Below, piece by piece: positions 34,262 through 43,350 of a stretch of 64,000 nucleotides of DNA. The translations under genes and the position numbers were made by a program. The DNA is from Tessaracoccus caeni. Lineage in GTDB: Bacteria > Actinomycetota > Actinomycetes > Propionibacteriales > Propionibacteriaceae. Where the stretch lies: NCBI RefSeq assembly GCF_029211185.1, contig NZ_JARGDO010000003.1:62001-126000 (forward strand), in the 5' to 3' direction. The first letter of the stretch is position 1; the number at the start of each line of letters is the position of its first letter. Below the pieces are notes generated by a model. That model saw only the letters and a program-made list of their open reading frames with translations. It did not search any database and had not been told where the DNA came from.

Positions 34262-37200
34262 ATATTCCAGATATCGACTTCGCGTGCGTGCGCTTGCTTG
34301 GTGCGGGAGGCCAGCGTGACGGATACGAGCAACTCATCTGTGAGCTGGTCGCGCAAGAGCCCCCGCACGCCGACGCGAAGTTCGTGTCCCTTCACGGAGT
34401 CGGAGGCGATGGAGGCGTTGAGTGCTACTGGACTCTTCCCGGCGGTGCCGAGCACGGCTGGCAAGCGAAGTATTGGACCAGCCACGCCGACGTCGACAAG
34501 TCGCAGCTCGACGCATCCGTCAAAGCAGCCCTCACCAACCACCCGGATCTCACCAAGTACATCATCGCCATCCCCGCCGACCCGACCGGCCCTAGGGGCG
34601 GCAAGGGGAAATCGCTACTGGAGAAGATAAACGACCCTGGTGGTTGGCTCGAGGGTTGGCAGACGATGGCGGCCGCCCGCGGCATGACCGTCGCCTTCGA
34701 GTTCGAATGGGCGACGAACATTGCCACACGCCTGACCCGCTTGGACGCCTCCGGCGCCCAGCGGCGGTACTGGTTCGACGCCGACGTTCTCTCCCAACAG
34801 TGGTGGATCGACCGACTGCAGGACGCGACCGAGGCTGCTAGACCTCGGTACACCCCAGAGTTGAACGTGGACGTCCCTGCCGCTCGAAGCATCGCCGCGC
34901 TCTGCTCAGACGATGAGTGGTGGCAGGTCGTCCTCGGCCAGGTCGACGAGCTCACGGAAGCGACACGACGCCTGCAGCACGCCGGAAACGATGCAACGGC
35001 GGCTGATCTGGATGCTGCTCGTAGCGCCGCCACGACCGTCATTGAGGCCCTTAAGACATGGGAGCGCGCCCGGACGAACGCTGAGTTCCAGCGCCTCGAC
35101 CAAACGCTGAAGGCCGCCGCCACTGTGGCCAGGGAGCAGGAGGCCCTCGAGGTCGACCGGATGAACGCGACGCACGAGAACTGGGACACCGCGGGGTGGA
35201 GACAGTACCAGAGCGAGTACATGGTCCAGTTCCCGGCCGAAGCCGTCGATGCTCTCCGCGCCTTGGGCGACAAACTCGAAACCGCAACCGAGCTCCTCAT
35301 TAGCCCCCTCGGGACGCTCGCCAGCGCTCAAGTTGCGTTGATGACCGGACCCGCCGGCATCGGCAAGACCTACCTTGCGCTGGATGCCGCCGCCCGGCGC
35401 CTTCAGAGAGGGCGGCCCAGCATCGTGATGCACGGTCGCTGGTTCATTGACCGCGACCCGCTCACCCACCTTCGCGACGTACTCCAGATGCCAGCGGACC
35501 TGACCAGCGAGGAGACCATCGCGCTGCTGGACCAAAGCGCGCGCGCCGCGGGAGCACCCACCTTGCTCGTCATCGACGCGCTCAACGACACCCGCCCGCG
35601 GTCGGTGTGGCGGGACAATCTCGATCGCCTCATCTCCATCGTCACCCGGCACTCGCACGTTCGGCTGCTGCTGACCGCACGCACCCACTACATCAATCAG
35701 GTCCTCCCGCCCGGCATGTCCATTCCCCGGTTCGAGCACACGGGGTTCGAGGGTGTCGAGTTCGAGGCGGTCAGCGAGTACGCCGCGTTCTACGGTCTCG
35801 AGCCTCCGACGTCACCGCCTATCCACGGCGAGTTCGACAACCCGCTCTACCTCCGGTTGGTCTGCGAAGCGCTGCAATCTGATGGCCGCCTCTCGCTTGA
35901 CCAGGCCAACATGGGGCTGGGCGAGCTCACCAAAATGATCCTCGACCACGCGAACGAGGCGGTCAGTAGTCGCATCGACGCATCGGTGTCCGACCAGATC
36001 GTTCACCGCGCGATGCACGCTTTGGCCGGCGCTGTCGCAGACAAGGGCGGCGCCCCGCTAACCCGCCTCGCCGCGCAGGCCGTGCTTAACCCGATCTGGT
36101 CCGATAACGGTGTGGAGAAGTCGCTGCTCGATGGACTCGTCGCACAGGGTCTTGTCGAAGAAGACGTTATCCTGGATAGCGGCCCTTATGGCACCGACAT
36201 CATCACCGTTACCTTCGAGCGCATCGGCCACCACCTGATTGTCTCCGATGCGCTCGCACATGTGAATGACGCGGATGGCGTACGTGCTCAGTTGTCCGGT
36301 CGCCTCGGGGAGCTCATCGGACTCGACGCAACTATCGACGTCGGTCTCCTAGAAGCGACCTCGGTCGTCGTCGCCGAACGCTTCGGGCTCGAGCTGACCG
36401 CGTTCTCCGCCGAGATCCCCGACACCGCCGCCCGCGACGCTGCCGTCATCGCCGGCACGGCATGGCGACCCGTGTCCTCCATCTCCCTTGACGCGGGGAG
36501 GATCATCATCAACGCTTTGCACCGCCGTGAGACCTTCGACGCAGGCCTCACGATGCTGTTCAGGCTCGCAGCTCGCCCCGGCCACCCGCTCAACGCCGAC
36601 TTTCTCCATGAGTTCTTCAGTGAACTCACCATGTCGACCCGAGATCAGTTCCTCGCCGGGTGGCTGCACACCAGTCACGGCACCAGCGGAGCGGTCGACC
36701 GTCTGATCCGCTGGGGAGGCGAGAAACCGCTAGACCTGGTCGGCACGGAAACCACCCGACTGTGGGTCACCGCACTGCTCTGGACGACTAGCGCCACTGA
36801 TCGCCGCGTTCGCGAGCCAGCCACGATCGCCGCAGCCCGCCTGCTTGCGCGTCACCCTCACCAGGCCGCCGCCCTGATCGAACGATTCTGCATCGTCGAC
36901 GATGAGTGGGTCGTCGAACGCGCGCTTCAGGTCTCCTACTCGGCGCTGCTGGCTAGCGGTAGCGACGCCGACTGGGGCGCTGCCGCCGAGGTCGTCTCGG
37001 CCGCCTTCTTCGCACCCTCCGCAGACCTCACCCCCAACGCCGCCGTTCGCGACGCCGCCCGCTGCATTCTCGAAGCGGCACTCGATCGCGAAGCGCTCCC
37101 CGCAGAGGTGACGCCTGACCATTTCCGCCCCCCTTACACCAGCACCTGGCCACTGACCTGGCCCACGGAAGAGGACATCGCCCCCTACGACAATCGCGAC

Positions 37201-38427
37201 TACCCGAAGCTCGTGCACTCCACCACGACAGACGACTTCTTCACCTACCAGCTCACGCATGAACTCCGTGACCGGCCGGGTATCGACGCGGCAGCCGGCG
37301 CACGATGGGTAGTCGCAGAGGTCATCCGACTCGGCTACCGACCCCGCCTGCATTCAAACTTCGACGGCTACGTGCTGGGAAAGTACGGGCCCGGACGCGG
37401 GAAGCCAAAGTGGATCGAACGGATCGGCAAGAAATACCAGTGGATCGCACTCAACCGGCTCATCGGTCACCTATCCGACCACGCACCCAAGACCAGAAGC
37501 TCCTGGGAAGCCCCACCGCCCGCTATTCCTGGACCCGATTCCTCTATTGTCCGGCAGGTCGACCCCACAGTGACCGAGTTCGAACCCGCATGCGATGCGC
37601 CTCGCCCCTGGGTGCCGACCTACGACTGGGACGCGAAGACTGGGAAGACCGACGCTCAATGGGTGGCGGATGACTCCGACCTGCCCACTATTGACGTCAC
37701 CTCTGCCAAACGAGACGGACGCCCCTTCATCGTCGTGTCGGGCTCATACAGCTGGGATCTCATTGGCGACGCCGCGAAGCGCACCCACCAGGTTTGGACC
37801 AACCTCTACACCCACCTGGTGAGCACCGACGATCTTTCCGTTGCCCTTGGCGAACTCGAAGGACGGGACTTGATCAACAGCCTGGGAATGTCCCGGCTCC
37901 CCATGAGCTATAACGGGTACGTCGGCGAGTACCCGTTCGGGCACCACCACGGCGCGACGCTGAGTGTCATGGAGCACGAGTGGACGGATCCGCTCAGCGT
38001 TTCGACACGACCAGCTGTATGGGAGCTGCTCGGCGAAAACGAGTACGCACGTGGGAATCTCGAAACGGTCTCGTTTGACGCCCCCGCTCCTGAGTTCTTC
38101 GGCCCCACACCGGGGGTTCTCCGCTGGAACGGTCGCAACGGATGGACCGACGCGCGCGGTCGGCTCATCGCCGTTTTACGCCACTCCGTCAACGTCGGCC
38201 AGAACGAGCTCCTGATCGATGCCGGTTTCCTGCGGGGCTGGCTCACCGCCGAGCGGAAGTCGCTGATCTGGGTCGAGAACACAGGAAAGGACGTCTACCG
38301 AGAGATGGGTTGGGGCAAGTCCCATCCGGGAACGCTCGTTCGTTCCCAGGTCCGGGCGTGGACCCCCGGGGAGGACGTGCGGACCGTTGCGCCTGGCTGG
38401 CAACGCATGCCCGCCCGCGACAATTGA
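34258..38427 (+). CDS. Giant PD-(D/E)XK nuclease-STAND NTPase protein (Avs-like architecture)
   Basis: A 1389-residue cytoplasmic protein. The N-terminus (about 1-110) has a Mrr/Cap4-like nuclease signature: GGDGGVE (49-55), then WQAKYW (68-73), giving Asp/Glu plus Gln-x-Lys. A helical linker follows, then a STAND-type NTPase with Walker A GPAGIGKT (364-371) and Walker B LLVIDALND (Asp440). TARTHY follows in the sensor position. The C-terminal roughly 800 residues are helical or unassigned and could sense a phage protein. This nuclease-STAND-sensor order is that of Avs antiviral proteins. Assignment to a known Avs type is not possible here. The GTG start follows GAGGGAG. Confidence 0.65.
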   Translation: MNIPDIDFACVRLLGAGGQRDGYEQLICELVAQEPPHADAKFVSLHGVGGDGGVECYWTLPGGAEHGWQAKYWTSHADVDKSQLDASVKAALTNHPDLTKYIIAIPADPTGPRGGKGKSLLEKINDPGGWLEGWQTMAAARGMTVAFEFEWATNIATRLTRLDASGAQRRYWFDADVLSQQWWIDRLQDATEAARPRYTPELNVDVPAARSIAALCSDDEWWQVVLGQVDELTEATRRLQHAGNDATAADLDAARSAATTVIEALKTWERARTNAEFQRLDQTLKAAATVAREQEALEVDRMNATHENWDTAGWRQYQSEYMVQFPAEAVDALRALGDKLETATELLISPLGTLASAQVALMTGPAGIGKTYLALDAAARRLQRGRPSIVMHGRWFIDRDPLTHLRDVLQMPADLTSEETIALLDQSARAAGAPTLLVIDALNDTRPRSVWRDNLDRLISIVTRHSHVRLLLTARTHYINQVLPPGMSIPRFEHTGFEGVEFEAVSEYAAFYGLEPPTSPPIHGEFDNPLYLRLVCEALQSDGRLSLDQANMGLGELTKMILDHANEAVSSRIDASVSDQIVHRAMHALAGAVADKGGAPLTRLAAQAVLNPIWSDNGVEKSLLDGLVAQGLVEEDVILDSGPYGTDIITVTFERIGHHLIVSDALAHVNDADGVRAQLSGRLGELIGLDATIDVGLLEATSVVVAERFGLELTAFSAEIPDTAARDAAVIAGTAWRPVSSISLDAGRIIINALHRRETFDAGLTMLFRLAARPGHPLNADFLHEFFSELTMSTRDQFLAGWLHTSHGTSGAVDRLIRWGGEKPLDLVGTETTRLWVTALLWTTSATDRRVREPATIAAARLLARHPHQAAALIERFCIVDDEWVVERALQVSYSALLASGSDADWGAAAEVVSAAFFAPSADLTPNAAVRDAARCILEAALDREALPAEVTPDHFRPPYTSTWPLTWPTEEDIAPYDNRDYPKLVHSTTTDDFFTYQLTHELRDRPGIDAAAGARWVVAEVIRLGYRPRLHSNFDGYVLGKYGPGRGKPKWIERIGKKYQWIALNRLIGHLSDHAPKTRSSWEAPPPAIPGPDSSIVRQVDPTVTEFEPACDAPRPWVPTYDWDAKTGKTDAQWVADDSDLPTIDVTSAKRDGRPFIVVSGSYSWDLIGDAAKRTHQVWTNLYTHLVSTDDLSVALGELEGRDLINSLGMSRLPMSYNGYVGEYPFGHHHGATLSVMEHEWTDPLSVSTRPAVWELLGENEYARGNLETVSFDAPAPEFFGPTPGVLRWNGRNGWTDARGRLIAVLRHSVNVGQNELLIDAGFLRGWLTAERKSLIWVENTGKDVYREMGWGKSHPGTLVRSQVRAWTPGEDVRTVAPGWQRMPARDN

Positions 38428-38733
38428 TATCACGATCGGCGCAACTCATTTCCACAGGTGGTGCCGATCTATCGAGATCCCCCAGGACGTGCCACACCAG
38501 ACCGTTCAATGCCCACAGTTCAGTCAGCCTCTGGAGAGATCAAGACGAAGTACCACCGCATCATCGACGGACTAGAAGCGGCTGGAGACCGCGCAACTGT
38601 TCGTCTACAGCAACTGAGACGAGTACCCATGCCATCTCCGCGAGATGACAACCGCTGTGCGCCTTGATGCTGGCACGATACATCATCAGATATGCTTACG
38701 TGTGTACGTTTCGTCTCGAAGGTGGGGGTAGTT
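38428..38733 (+). other. Gene-free stretch before the AbiE pair
   Basis: About 305 bases hold no convincing coding sequence. The end of the stretch (38680-38730) is AT-richer, with TACATCATCAGATATGCT and the short dyad ACGTGTGTACGT at 38700-38711. This is a likely promoter/operator for the antitoxin, which usually autoregulates. Confidence 0.35.
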
Positions 38734-39291
38734 ATGGCGACGTTGAGGCCGGGGACGGCCGAGGAGTCAGGCCTATCACGCAGCGGGCTGTACCGTGCGG
38801 CACGTGAGGGGCGATTGGAGCGGATCGCGCGGGGCATCTACCTGCCGGCGGATGCTCCGGCGGCAGACTGGGACTGGATCGAGGCTGCGACCCGTCGCCC
38901 GGATGCGACGATCTGCCTGACGTCCGCGCTCGCGCACCATGAGTTGACTGATGCGATCCCCGCCGCGTTGGATGTCGCGATCCCCCGCGGATCGCGTACG
39001 CCGGCGAGCACGGGCGCGATCGCGTGGCATCAGTTCGACCGGCCAACGTTCGAGATCGGCCGGGAGAAGATCCCGATTCCAGGCACAGATCAGACGATCG
39101 GGATCTACTCACCCGAGCGAGCGATCACCGATGCGTTCCGGCTGCGTGGCGAGGTCGGGTATGAGCTGGCGCGGGAGTCGTTGAAGGAGTGGCTGCGCCG
39201 CGGCGGGAAACCAGCCCATCTGATGGAGATCGCCTCTCGGCTCCCTCGGGCAAAGTCTCCCGTCCTCCAGGCATTGGAGGCGCTGGCATGA
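38734..39291 (+). CDS. abiEi: AbiEi-type antitoxin (type IV toxin-antitoxin)
   Basis: A 185-residue protein. An N-terminal winged-helix (SRSGLYRAAREGRLERIARGIYL, residues about 12-33, here abridged to SGLYRAAREGRLERIARGIY) is the AbiEi antitoxin N-terminal domain. It is followed by the C-terminal domain with LTSALAHHELTD, VAIPRGSR and YSPERAITDAFRLR. AbiEi neutralises the toxin without binding it directly in known cases and represses the operon. ATG at 38734 is preferred; an ATG at 38692 is in frame but lies in the probable operator. Its TGA overlaps the toxin ATG. Confidence 0.85.
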   Translation: MATLRPGTAEESGLSRSGLYRAAREGRLERIARGIYLPADAPAADWDWIEAATRRPDATICLTSALAHHELTDAIPAALDVAIPRGSRTPASTGAIAWHQFDRPTFEIGREKIPIPGTDQTIGIYSPERAITDAFRLRGEVGYELARESLKEWLRRGGKPAHLMEIASRLPRAKSPVLQALEALA

Positions 39292-40154
39292 GTGTGGGCG
39301 ATGAGGTGTTCCGCCGCATCCAGTCCGCGGCACGCTCCGCCGCCGCGAAGGCTGGGACGGGTGCGCCGACGCAGGAGTATCTGATCCGGCATACGCTGGA
39401 GTCGTTCCTGGACCGGCTTACGCGCACTGCCCATGCCGAGGACTTCGTGCTCAAGGGCGGGATCCTGCTGGCCGGCTACGGCGTGCGGCGCCCGACCAAG
39501 GACGCCGACGCGAACGCCATCGGAGCGGACGTCACTGCCGATCACCTCATCGCAGTCGTTCACGACATCGCCGCCGTCCAGACCGATGACGGGGTGGTGT
39601 TCGACCTCGACTCGATCAGCGTGCAGGAGATCCGCGAGCATGCCGACTACCCCGGATTCCGGGTGCGGGTCGGTGTGTCGATCGGGCCGTGGAAGGGCAC
39701 CGCTGCGTGGGATGTCTCCACCGGAGATCCGATCGTGCCCGCGCCGCGGCAGGTGCGCATCGACCGCGTCCTGGGCGAACCGATCGCGCTGCTCGGCTAC
39801 GCGCCCGAGACGACGATCGCTGAGAAGGGGGTAACCATCCTGGAGCGGGGGATCACCAGCACGAGGTGGCGCGACTACGTCGACATTGTCCAGCTCGCCA
39901 GGCAGGGCATCGACACTGACGAACTGCTTCGCTCCGCGCGGGCCGTGGCCCGCTACCGCGGCGTCACCCTCGAGCCCATCGCGCCCTACGTCGTCGGCTA
40001 CGGGCAAGTCGGTCAGGCCAAATGGGCGGCATGGCGTCGCAAGGAACGACTGGAGGAGGCCTGTGAAGCAGACCTCGACGGGCAGATGACACTGGTGGCC
40101 TCTTACCTGGATCCCGTGTTCAGCCGCGGCGACGCCCCGCCACCTCGCACATAG
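39288..40154 (+). CDS. abiEii: AbiEii/AbiGii-family nucleotidyltransferase toxin
   Basis: A 288-residue nucleotidyltransferase. KGGILLAGYGVRRPTKDADA has the GG...DxD polymerase-beta-like active-site layout, and the later EKGVTILERG and RWRDYVDI blocks are typical of AbiEii toxins. Related toxins modify tRNAs and stop growth, giving abortive phage infection. The ATG at 39288 overlaps the antitoxin stop (ATGA), as usual for a coupled pair. The active-site residues look intact. Confidence 0.87.
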   Translation: MSVGDEVFRRIQSAARSAAAKAGTGAPTQEYLIRHTLESFLDRLTRTAHAEDFVLKGGILLAGYGVRRPTKDADANAIGADVTADHLIAVVHDIAAVQTDDGVVFDLDSISVQEIREHADYPGFRVRVGVSIGPWKGTAAWDVSTGDPIVPAPRQVRIDRVLGEPIALLGYAPETTIAEKGVTILERGITSTRWRDYVDIVQLARQGIDTDELLRSARAVARYRGVTLEPIAPYVVGYGQVGQAKWAAWRRKERLEEACEADLDGQMTLVASYLDPVFSRGDAPPPRT

Positions 40155-40183
40155 CGCGCGTCTGGGCCCCGGAGCGTTGGGGC

Positions 40184-41716
40184 ATGACTACTACCACCAC
40201 AGAGAGTCCGTTGTCTCCGCTTCGGGCCGTGTCCTATGTCCGCGTCTCCACCCTCGATCAGGCCCGGCGAGGTGCTGAGCCGGAGGGGTTGTCGATCCCA
40301 GCGCAGCGGGAGGCGAACCGACGGCGAGCGTTGGAGATGGGTGCGCTCGTGGTTGCGGAGTTCGTCGAGCGTGGCCGCTCGGGCAGGTCCATCGAGCGAC
40401 CCGAGTTGCGGCGGATGTTGGAGTACATTCAGGACCGGCCGGTGGACTTCGTGATCGTGCACAAGATCGACCGCCTCGCCCGCAACCGGGCCGACGACGC
40501 AGTGATCACGAAGACGATCCTGGGAGCGGGTGCGTACCTGGTCTCTACAACTGAGGCGATCAGCACGACACCGAGCGGGAGGCTGCTGCATGGGATCATG
40601 GCGTCCATCGCGGAGTTCTACTCCCAGAACCTCGCCACCGAGGTGATGAAGGGGATGCGACAGAAGGCAATCCAGGGAGGAACACCCGGACGGGCGCCGC
40701 TCGGCTATCTCAACGAGCGTCGCTTTGACGACGGCCATGAAGTCCGCACGATCACGGTCGACCCGGAACGCGCCGAGCATGTCGTCTGGGCGTTCAACGC
40801 CTACGCCACCGGCGAGTGGAGCGTCACCCGTCTGACCGCCGAACTCGAATCCCGTGGCCTGACGACCAGGCCAGGCCCGAACACGCCAGCGCAGCCGTTG
40901 ACGGTCAACGGGCTCCACCGTGTGCTCCGACATCCGTACTACAAAGGCGTGGTCGTCCACAACGGCGTCGAGCATCCCGGTCGCCACAAGCCACTGATCG
41001 ACCCGGTGACCTGGGCGACCGTGCAAGACATCCTCACTTCCCGCCGCAACGGAGAGCGCTCACGTGAGCACGACCACTACCTCAAAGGCACGGTGTTCTG
41101 CATCGAGTGTGGCAGGCGGCTGATCATGCAGCACACCCGCACCAAGACCGGCCGCGTCTACGAGTACTACGTCTGCCACCGACACCGCGAGGCCACCTGC
41201 CTGCAACGCAAGGTCCTGCCGATCGCCCAGGTTGAGCAGCGGGTCGAGGACCTCTACCGCACGATCGAGCTGAACCCCCGCCAGCGTGTACACATCGAAC
41301 AGATTGCGCTCGCGAAGCTCCACCGACAGCAGGCAGCCAACGACGAACGACTCACGCAGATCACCGTCGAGGCCCAGACGGTCAACGCGAATCAGGTCAA
41401 ACTGCTCGAGGCCTACTACGCCGACGCCATCAACCGCGAGCTGTTCCTCACCCACCAGCGACGGCTCAACACCGAGCAGACGAGCCTCGTCCACGAGAGG
41501 GCGAAGCTGGAGTCCGAGAACACCGAGATCCAGCAGCGCCTCTGCGACGCCCTCGACCTGCTTCAAGACGTCCACGCCACCTACGCCGATGCGCCAGCGA
41601 CCATGCGGAAGCAACTCAACCGCGCCATCTTCGCCGGGATCTTCCTCGGCCCAGAACCCGGCCAGATCCGCACCGACCTCAACGAGCCCTTCGCGACCAT
41701 CACCCAACCCAGATGA
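40184..41716 (+). CDS. Large serine recombinase (integrase)
   Basis: A 510-residue recombinase. The resolvase domain holds the nucleophile Ser22 in YVRVST, the arginines in RRALEMGA and the HKIDRLARN segment, and a 'Recombinase' domain follows (GYLNER to YYKGVVVHNG). A zinc ribbon, CIECGRRL...YYVCHRHREATC, and a coiled-coil-like C-terminal region complete the layout of phage-type large serine integrases. It probably moved the island. It lies 24 bases before the right imperfect repeat and 193 bases before a tRNA-Ala. Confidence 0.93.
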   Translation: MTTTTTESPLSPLRAVSYVRVSTLDQARRGAEPEGLSIPAQREANRRRALEMGALVVAEFVERGRSGRSIERPELRRMLEYIQDRPVDFVIVHKIDRLARNRADDAVITKTILGAGAYLVSTTEAISTTPSGRLLHGIMASIAEFYSQNLATEVMKGMRQKAIQGGTPGRAPLGYLNERRFDDGHEVRTITVDPERAEHVVWAFNAYATGEWSVTRLTAELESRGLTTRPGPNTPAQPLTVNGLHRVLRHPYYKGVVVHNGVEHPGRHKPLIDPVTWATVQDILTSRRNGERSREHDHYLKGTVFCIECGRRLIMQHTRTKTGRVYEYYVCHRHREATCLQRKVLPIAQVEQRVEDLYRTIELNPRQRVHIEQIALAKLHRQQAANDERLTQITVEAQTVNANQVKLLEAYYADAINRELFLTHQRRLNTEQTSLVHERAKLESENTEIQQRLCDALDLLQDVHATYADAPATMRKQLNRAIFAGIFLGPEPGQIRTDLNEPFATITQPR

Positions 41717-41739
41717 GTCCCGAGCGACCCTGGTCACCT

Positions 41740-41784
41740 TAGTAGAACCACCCCGGCGGAGAGGCAAGGAGAACCTACTCGAAC
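41740..41784 (+). repeat. Right imperfect direct repeat of the island (att-like)
   Basis: Begins TAGTAGAACC and matches 35 of 45 bases of 29794-29838. Read in the same frame as the left copy it would give SRTTPAERQG, similar to SRTPLGEKQV, so both could be relics of a resolvase tail. Confidence 0.5.
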
Positions 41785-41800
41785 CACCCGCGCTGCCAGC

Positions 41801-41825
41801 AAACCTGCTGATCAGAGCAGGTTTT
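41801..41825 (+). terminator. Terminator after the serine recombinase
   Basis: AAACCTGCT and AGCAGGTTT form a 9-bp stem with a 6-base loop and end in a T-tract (GTTTT). Confidence 0.6.
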
Positions 41826-41908
41826 CCAGCGAGCCAGGAGACGACTGAGGCCGCCCTCTCGGACGGCCTCACAAGCGTCGATCTGCACTTTTGACAAGAG
41901 CAACTGGG

Positions 41909-41981
41909 TGGAGCATAGGGGACTCGAACCCCTAACTTCCACCTTGCAAAGGTGGCACTCTACCAATTGAGTTAATGCCCC
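41909..41981 (-). tRNA. tRNA-Ala (anticodon TGC)
   Basis: A 73-base minus-strand tRNA. The acceptor stem pairs GGGGCAT with ATGCTCC, and the discriminator is A. The anticodon stem CCACC/GGTGG has the loop TTTGCAA, giving anticodon TGC, and the T loop is TTCGAAC-like (GGTTCGAGTCCCC). CCA is not encoded. The tRNA is intact, so the nearby island does not disrupt it. Confidence 0.95.
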
Positions 41982-41992
41982 GAGACGGGTCG

Positions 41993-42021
41993 AGTATAGG
42001 GGGTGGACCGTCTCGCGGTCA
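41993..42021 (-). promoter_or_regulatory. Promoter of tRNA-Ala
   Basis: On the minus strand, TATACT (41998-41993) is a good -10, and TGACCG (42021-42016) 17 bases upstream is a fair -35. The tRNA starts 11 bases after the -10. Confidence 0.6.
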
Positions 42022-42215
42022 CATCCTGCCTGCCGGAGGCCTGTCTTGAGACAGAACGGTCAGGCGGTTGCGGGGATGTAGGTGATATCGAAACGGTCCT
42101 CAACCGGGGCACGATGGCGTCGACGGTACCGCCTGTCCCACCGTGCGCTTCCACAAGCTCGGTGTGGACGAGTCGTTGGCGACTCCGGCACCTGCCTACG
42201 TCGTCATTAGGACTA

Positions 42216-42258
42216 AAACTGCAAACTGCAAAAATCAAGTCTTTGCAGTTTGCAGTTT
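42216..42258 (-). terminator. Terminator of galE
   Basis: Perfect 17-bp arms (AAACTGCAAACTGCAAA and its complement) with a 9-base loop lie 32 bases after the galE stop. The minus-strand read ends in TTTTAG. The rest of 41982-42289 holds the tRNA promoter, a run of GTGC repeats (42259-42272) and nothing else recognisable. Confidence 0.75.
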
Positions 42259-42289
42259 GCGTGCGTGCGTGCGTCGCAGAGCCGGGTGG

Positions 42290-43279
42290 TCAGTAGCCGA
42301 GCATCTCCTTGCGCTTCGGCAGCCAGGCGATGGCGTCGCGGACGGCGTCTGTCTCGGTGAGCTGGGCCTCCCATCCCAACAGGTCCTTCGCCTTCTTCGA
42401 GACGGTGTAGACGCCGGCGACGTCGCCAGGGCGCGGCGGACCGAACTGCACGTTCAGCGGATCGCCGCTGATCTCCTCGAAGGAGGCCGCCAGTTCCTTG
42501 ACGGTCACGCCGTTGCCGGTGCCGACATTGATCACCTGGTAGTCGGCATCGGCGGTGGCCTCGTCGAAGTGCTCCAGCGCGGCGACGTGGGCCTGCGCGA
42601 GATCCCAGACGTGGATGAAGTCGCGGATGCCGGACCCGTCGCGGGTGGGCCATTCGACGCCGGTGACCGTGAAGGTCTCCTTGTTGACCCACGCCTCGAG
42701 CAGCTTCGCGAGCACGTGCGACGGCTTCTCGAGCTGCTGTCCGGAGCGCAGCTTGGGGTCGGTGCCGATGGGGTTGAAGTAGCGCAGCGACAGCACCCGC
42801 ACGTCGGAGGCCACCGTGAAGTCCTTGAGGATCATCTCCACCATGAACTTGGTGGTGGCGTACGGCGAGCCGGGTCGCAGCGGGGACTCCTCGGTGACCA
42901 CGAAGTTCTCGTCGGGCGCGTAGATCGAGGCCGACGACGAGAACAGGAAGCGCTTCACGCCACCCCGCTCGACGGCCTTCAGCAGTTCGACGGTCTTGCC
43001 GACGTTGTTGTCGTAGTAGCCCAGCGGATCCTCGACGGACTCCGGCACCACGATCTTCGCCGCGCAGTGCACGACGGCGTCGACGTCATTCTCGCTGAAG
43101 ATGCGATCCAGGAGAGCGGCGTCGGCGATGTCGCCCTCATGCAGCGTGCGATCGCCGATGAACTCGCGGCGGCCCGTGGAGAAATCGTCCAGGATCACCA
43201 CCTCATGCCCGGCGTCCTCGCACGCCGACGCGACGGTGCTGCCGATGTACCCGGCGCCTCCGGTGATCAGTACCTTCAT
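42290..43279 (-). CDS. galE: UDP-glucose 4-epimerase
   Basis: A 329-residue short-chain dehydrogenase of the GalE type. The N-terminal NAD-binding motif is GGAGYIGS (7-14), the catalytic Ser lies in FSSSASIYA, and Tyr and Lys lie in SPYATTKF. The middle has the sugar-binding LRYFNPIG. It interconverts UDP-glucose and UDP-galactose for the Leloir pathway and for cell-wall or exopolysaccharide sugars. It stands alone with its own terminator. Confidence 0.93.
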   Translation of the reverse strand: MKVLITGGAGYIGSTVASACEDAGHEVVILDDFSTGRREFIGDRTLHEGDIADAALLDRIFSENDVDAVVHCAAKIVVPESVEDPLGYYDNNVGKTVELLKAVERGGVKRFLFSSSASIYAPDENFVVTEESPLRPGSPYATTKFMVEMILKDFTVASDVRVLSLRYFNPIGTDPKLRSGQQLEKPSHVLAKLLEAWVNKETFTVTGVEWPTRDGSGIRDFIHVWDLAQAHVAALEHFDEATADADYQVINVGTGNGVTVKELAASFEEISGDPLNVQFGPPRPGDVAGVYTVSKKAKDLLGWEAQLTETDAVRDAIAWLPKRKEMLGY

Positions 43280-43350
43280 CCGTGTCTTTCCCTCCGCTTC
43301 GAGACTAAGTCCATCCTATGGGGTGGGGGTGGAGCGGGCGACAGGGGCGC

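Larger units (their letters stand above)
29794..41784. mobile_element. Putative defence-bearing genomic island (about 12 kb)
   Basis: The segment runs between the two imperfect 45-bp repeats. It carries two giant nuclease-like genes, an AbiEi/AbiEii pair and, at its right end, a large serine recombinase, with a tRNA-Ala 125 bp beyond. Base composition in the left two-thirds is less GC-rich and richer in A/T third positions than the flanking core genes. The composition shift, recombinase and defence cargo together point to transfer. The exact ends are uncertain. Confidence 0.6.

Noticed and set aside
41909-41981. tRNA-Ala as the island's target with a duplicated 3' end
   Set aside because: The tRNA is intact, and no copy of its 3' end was found near 29.8 kb, so the serine recombinase probably used another site.
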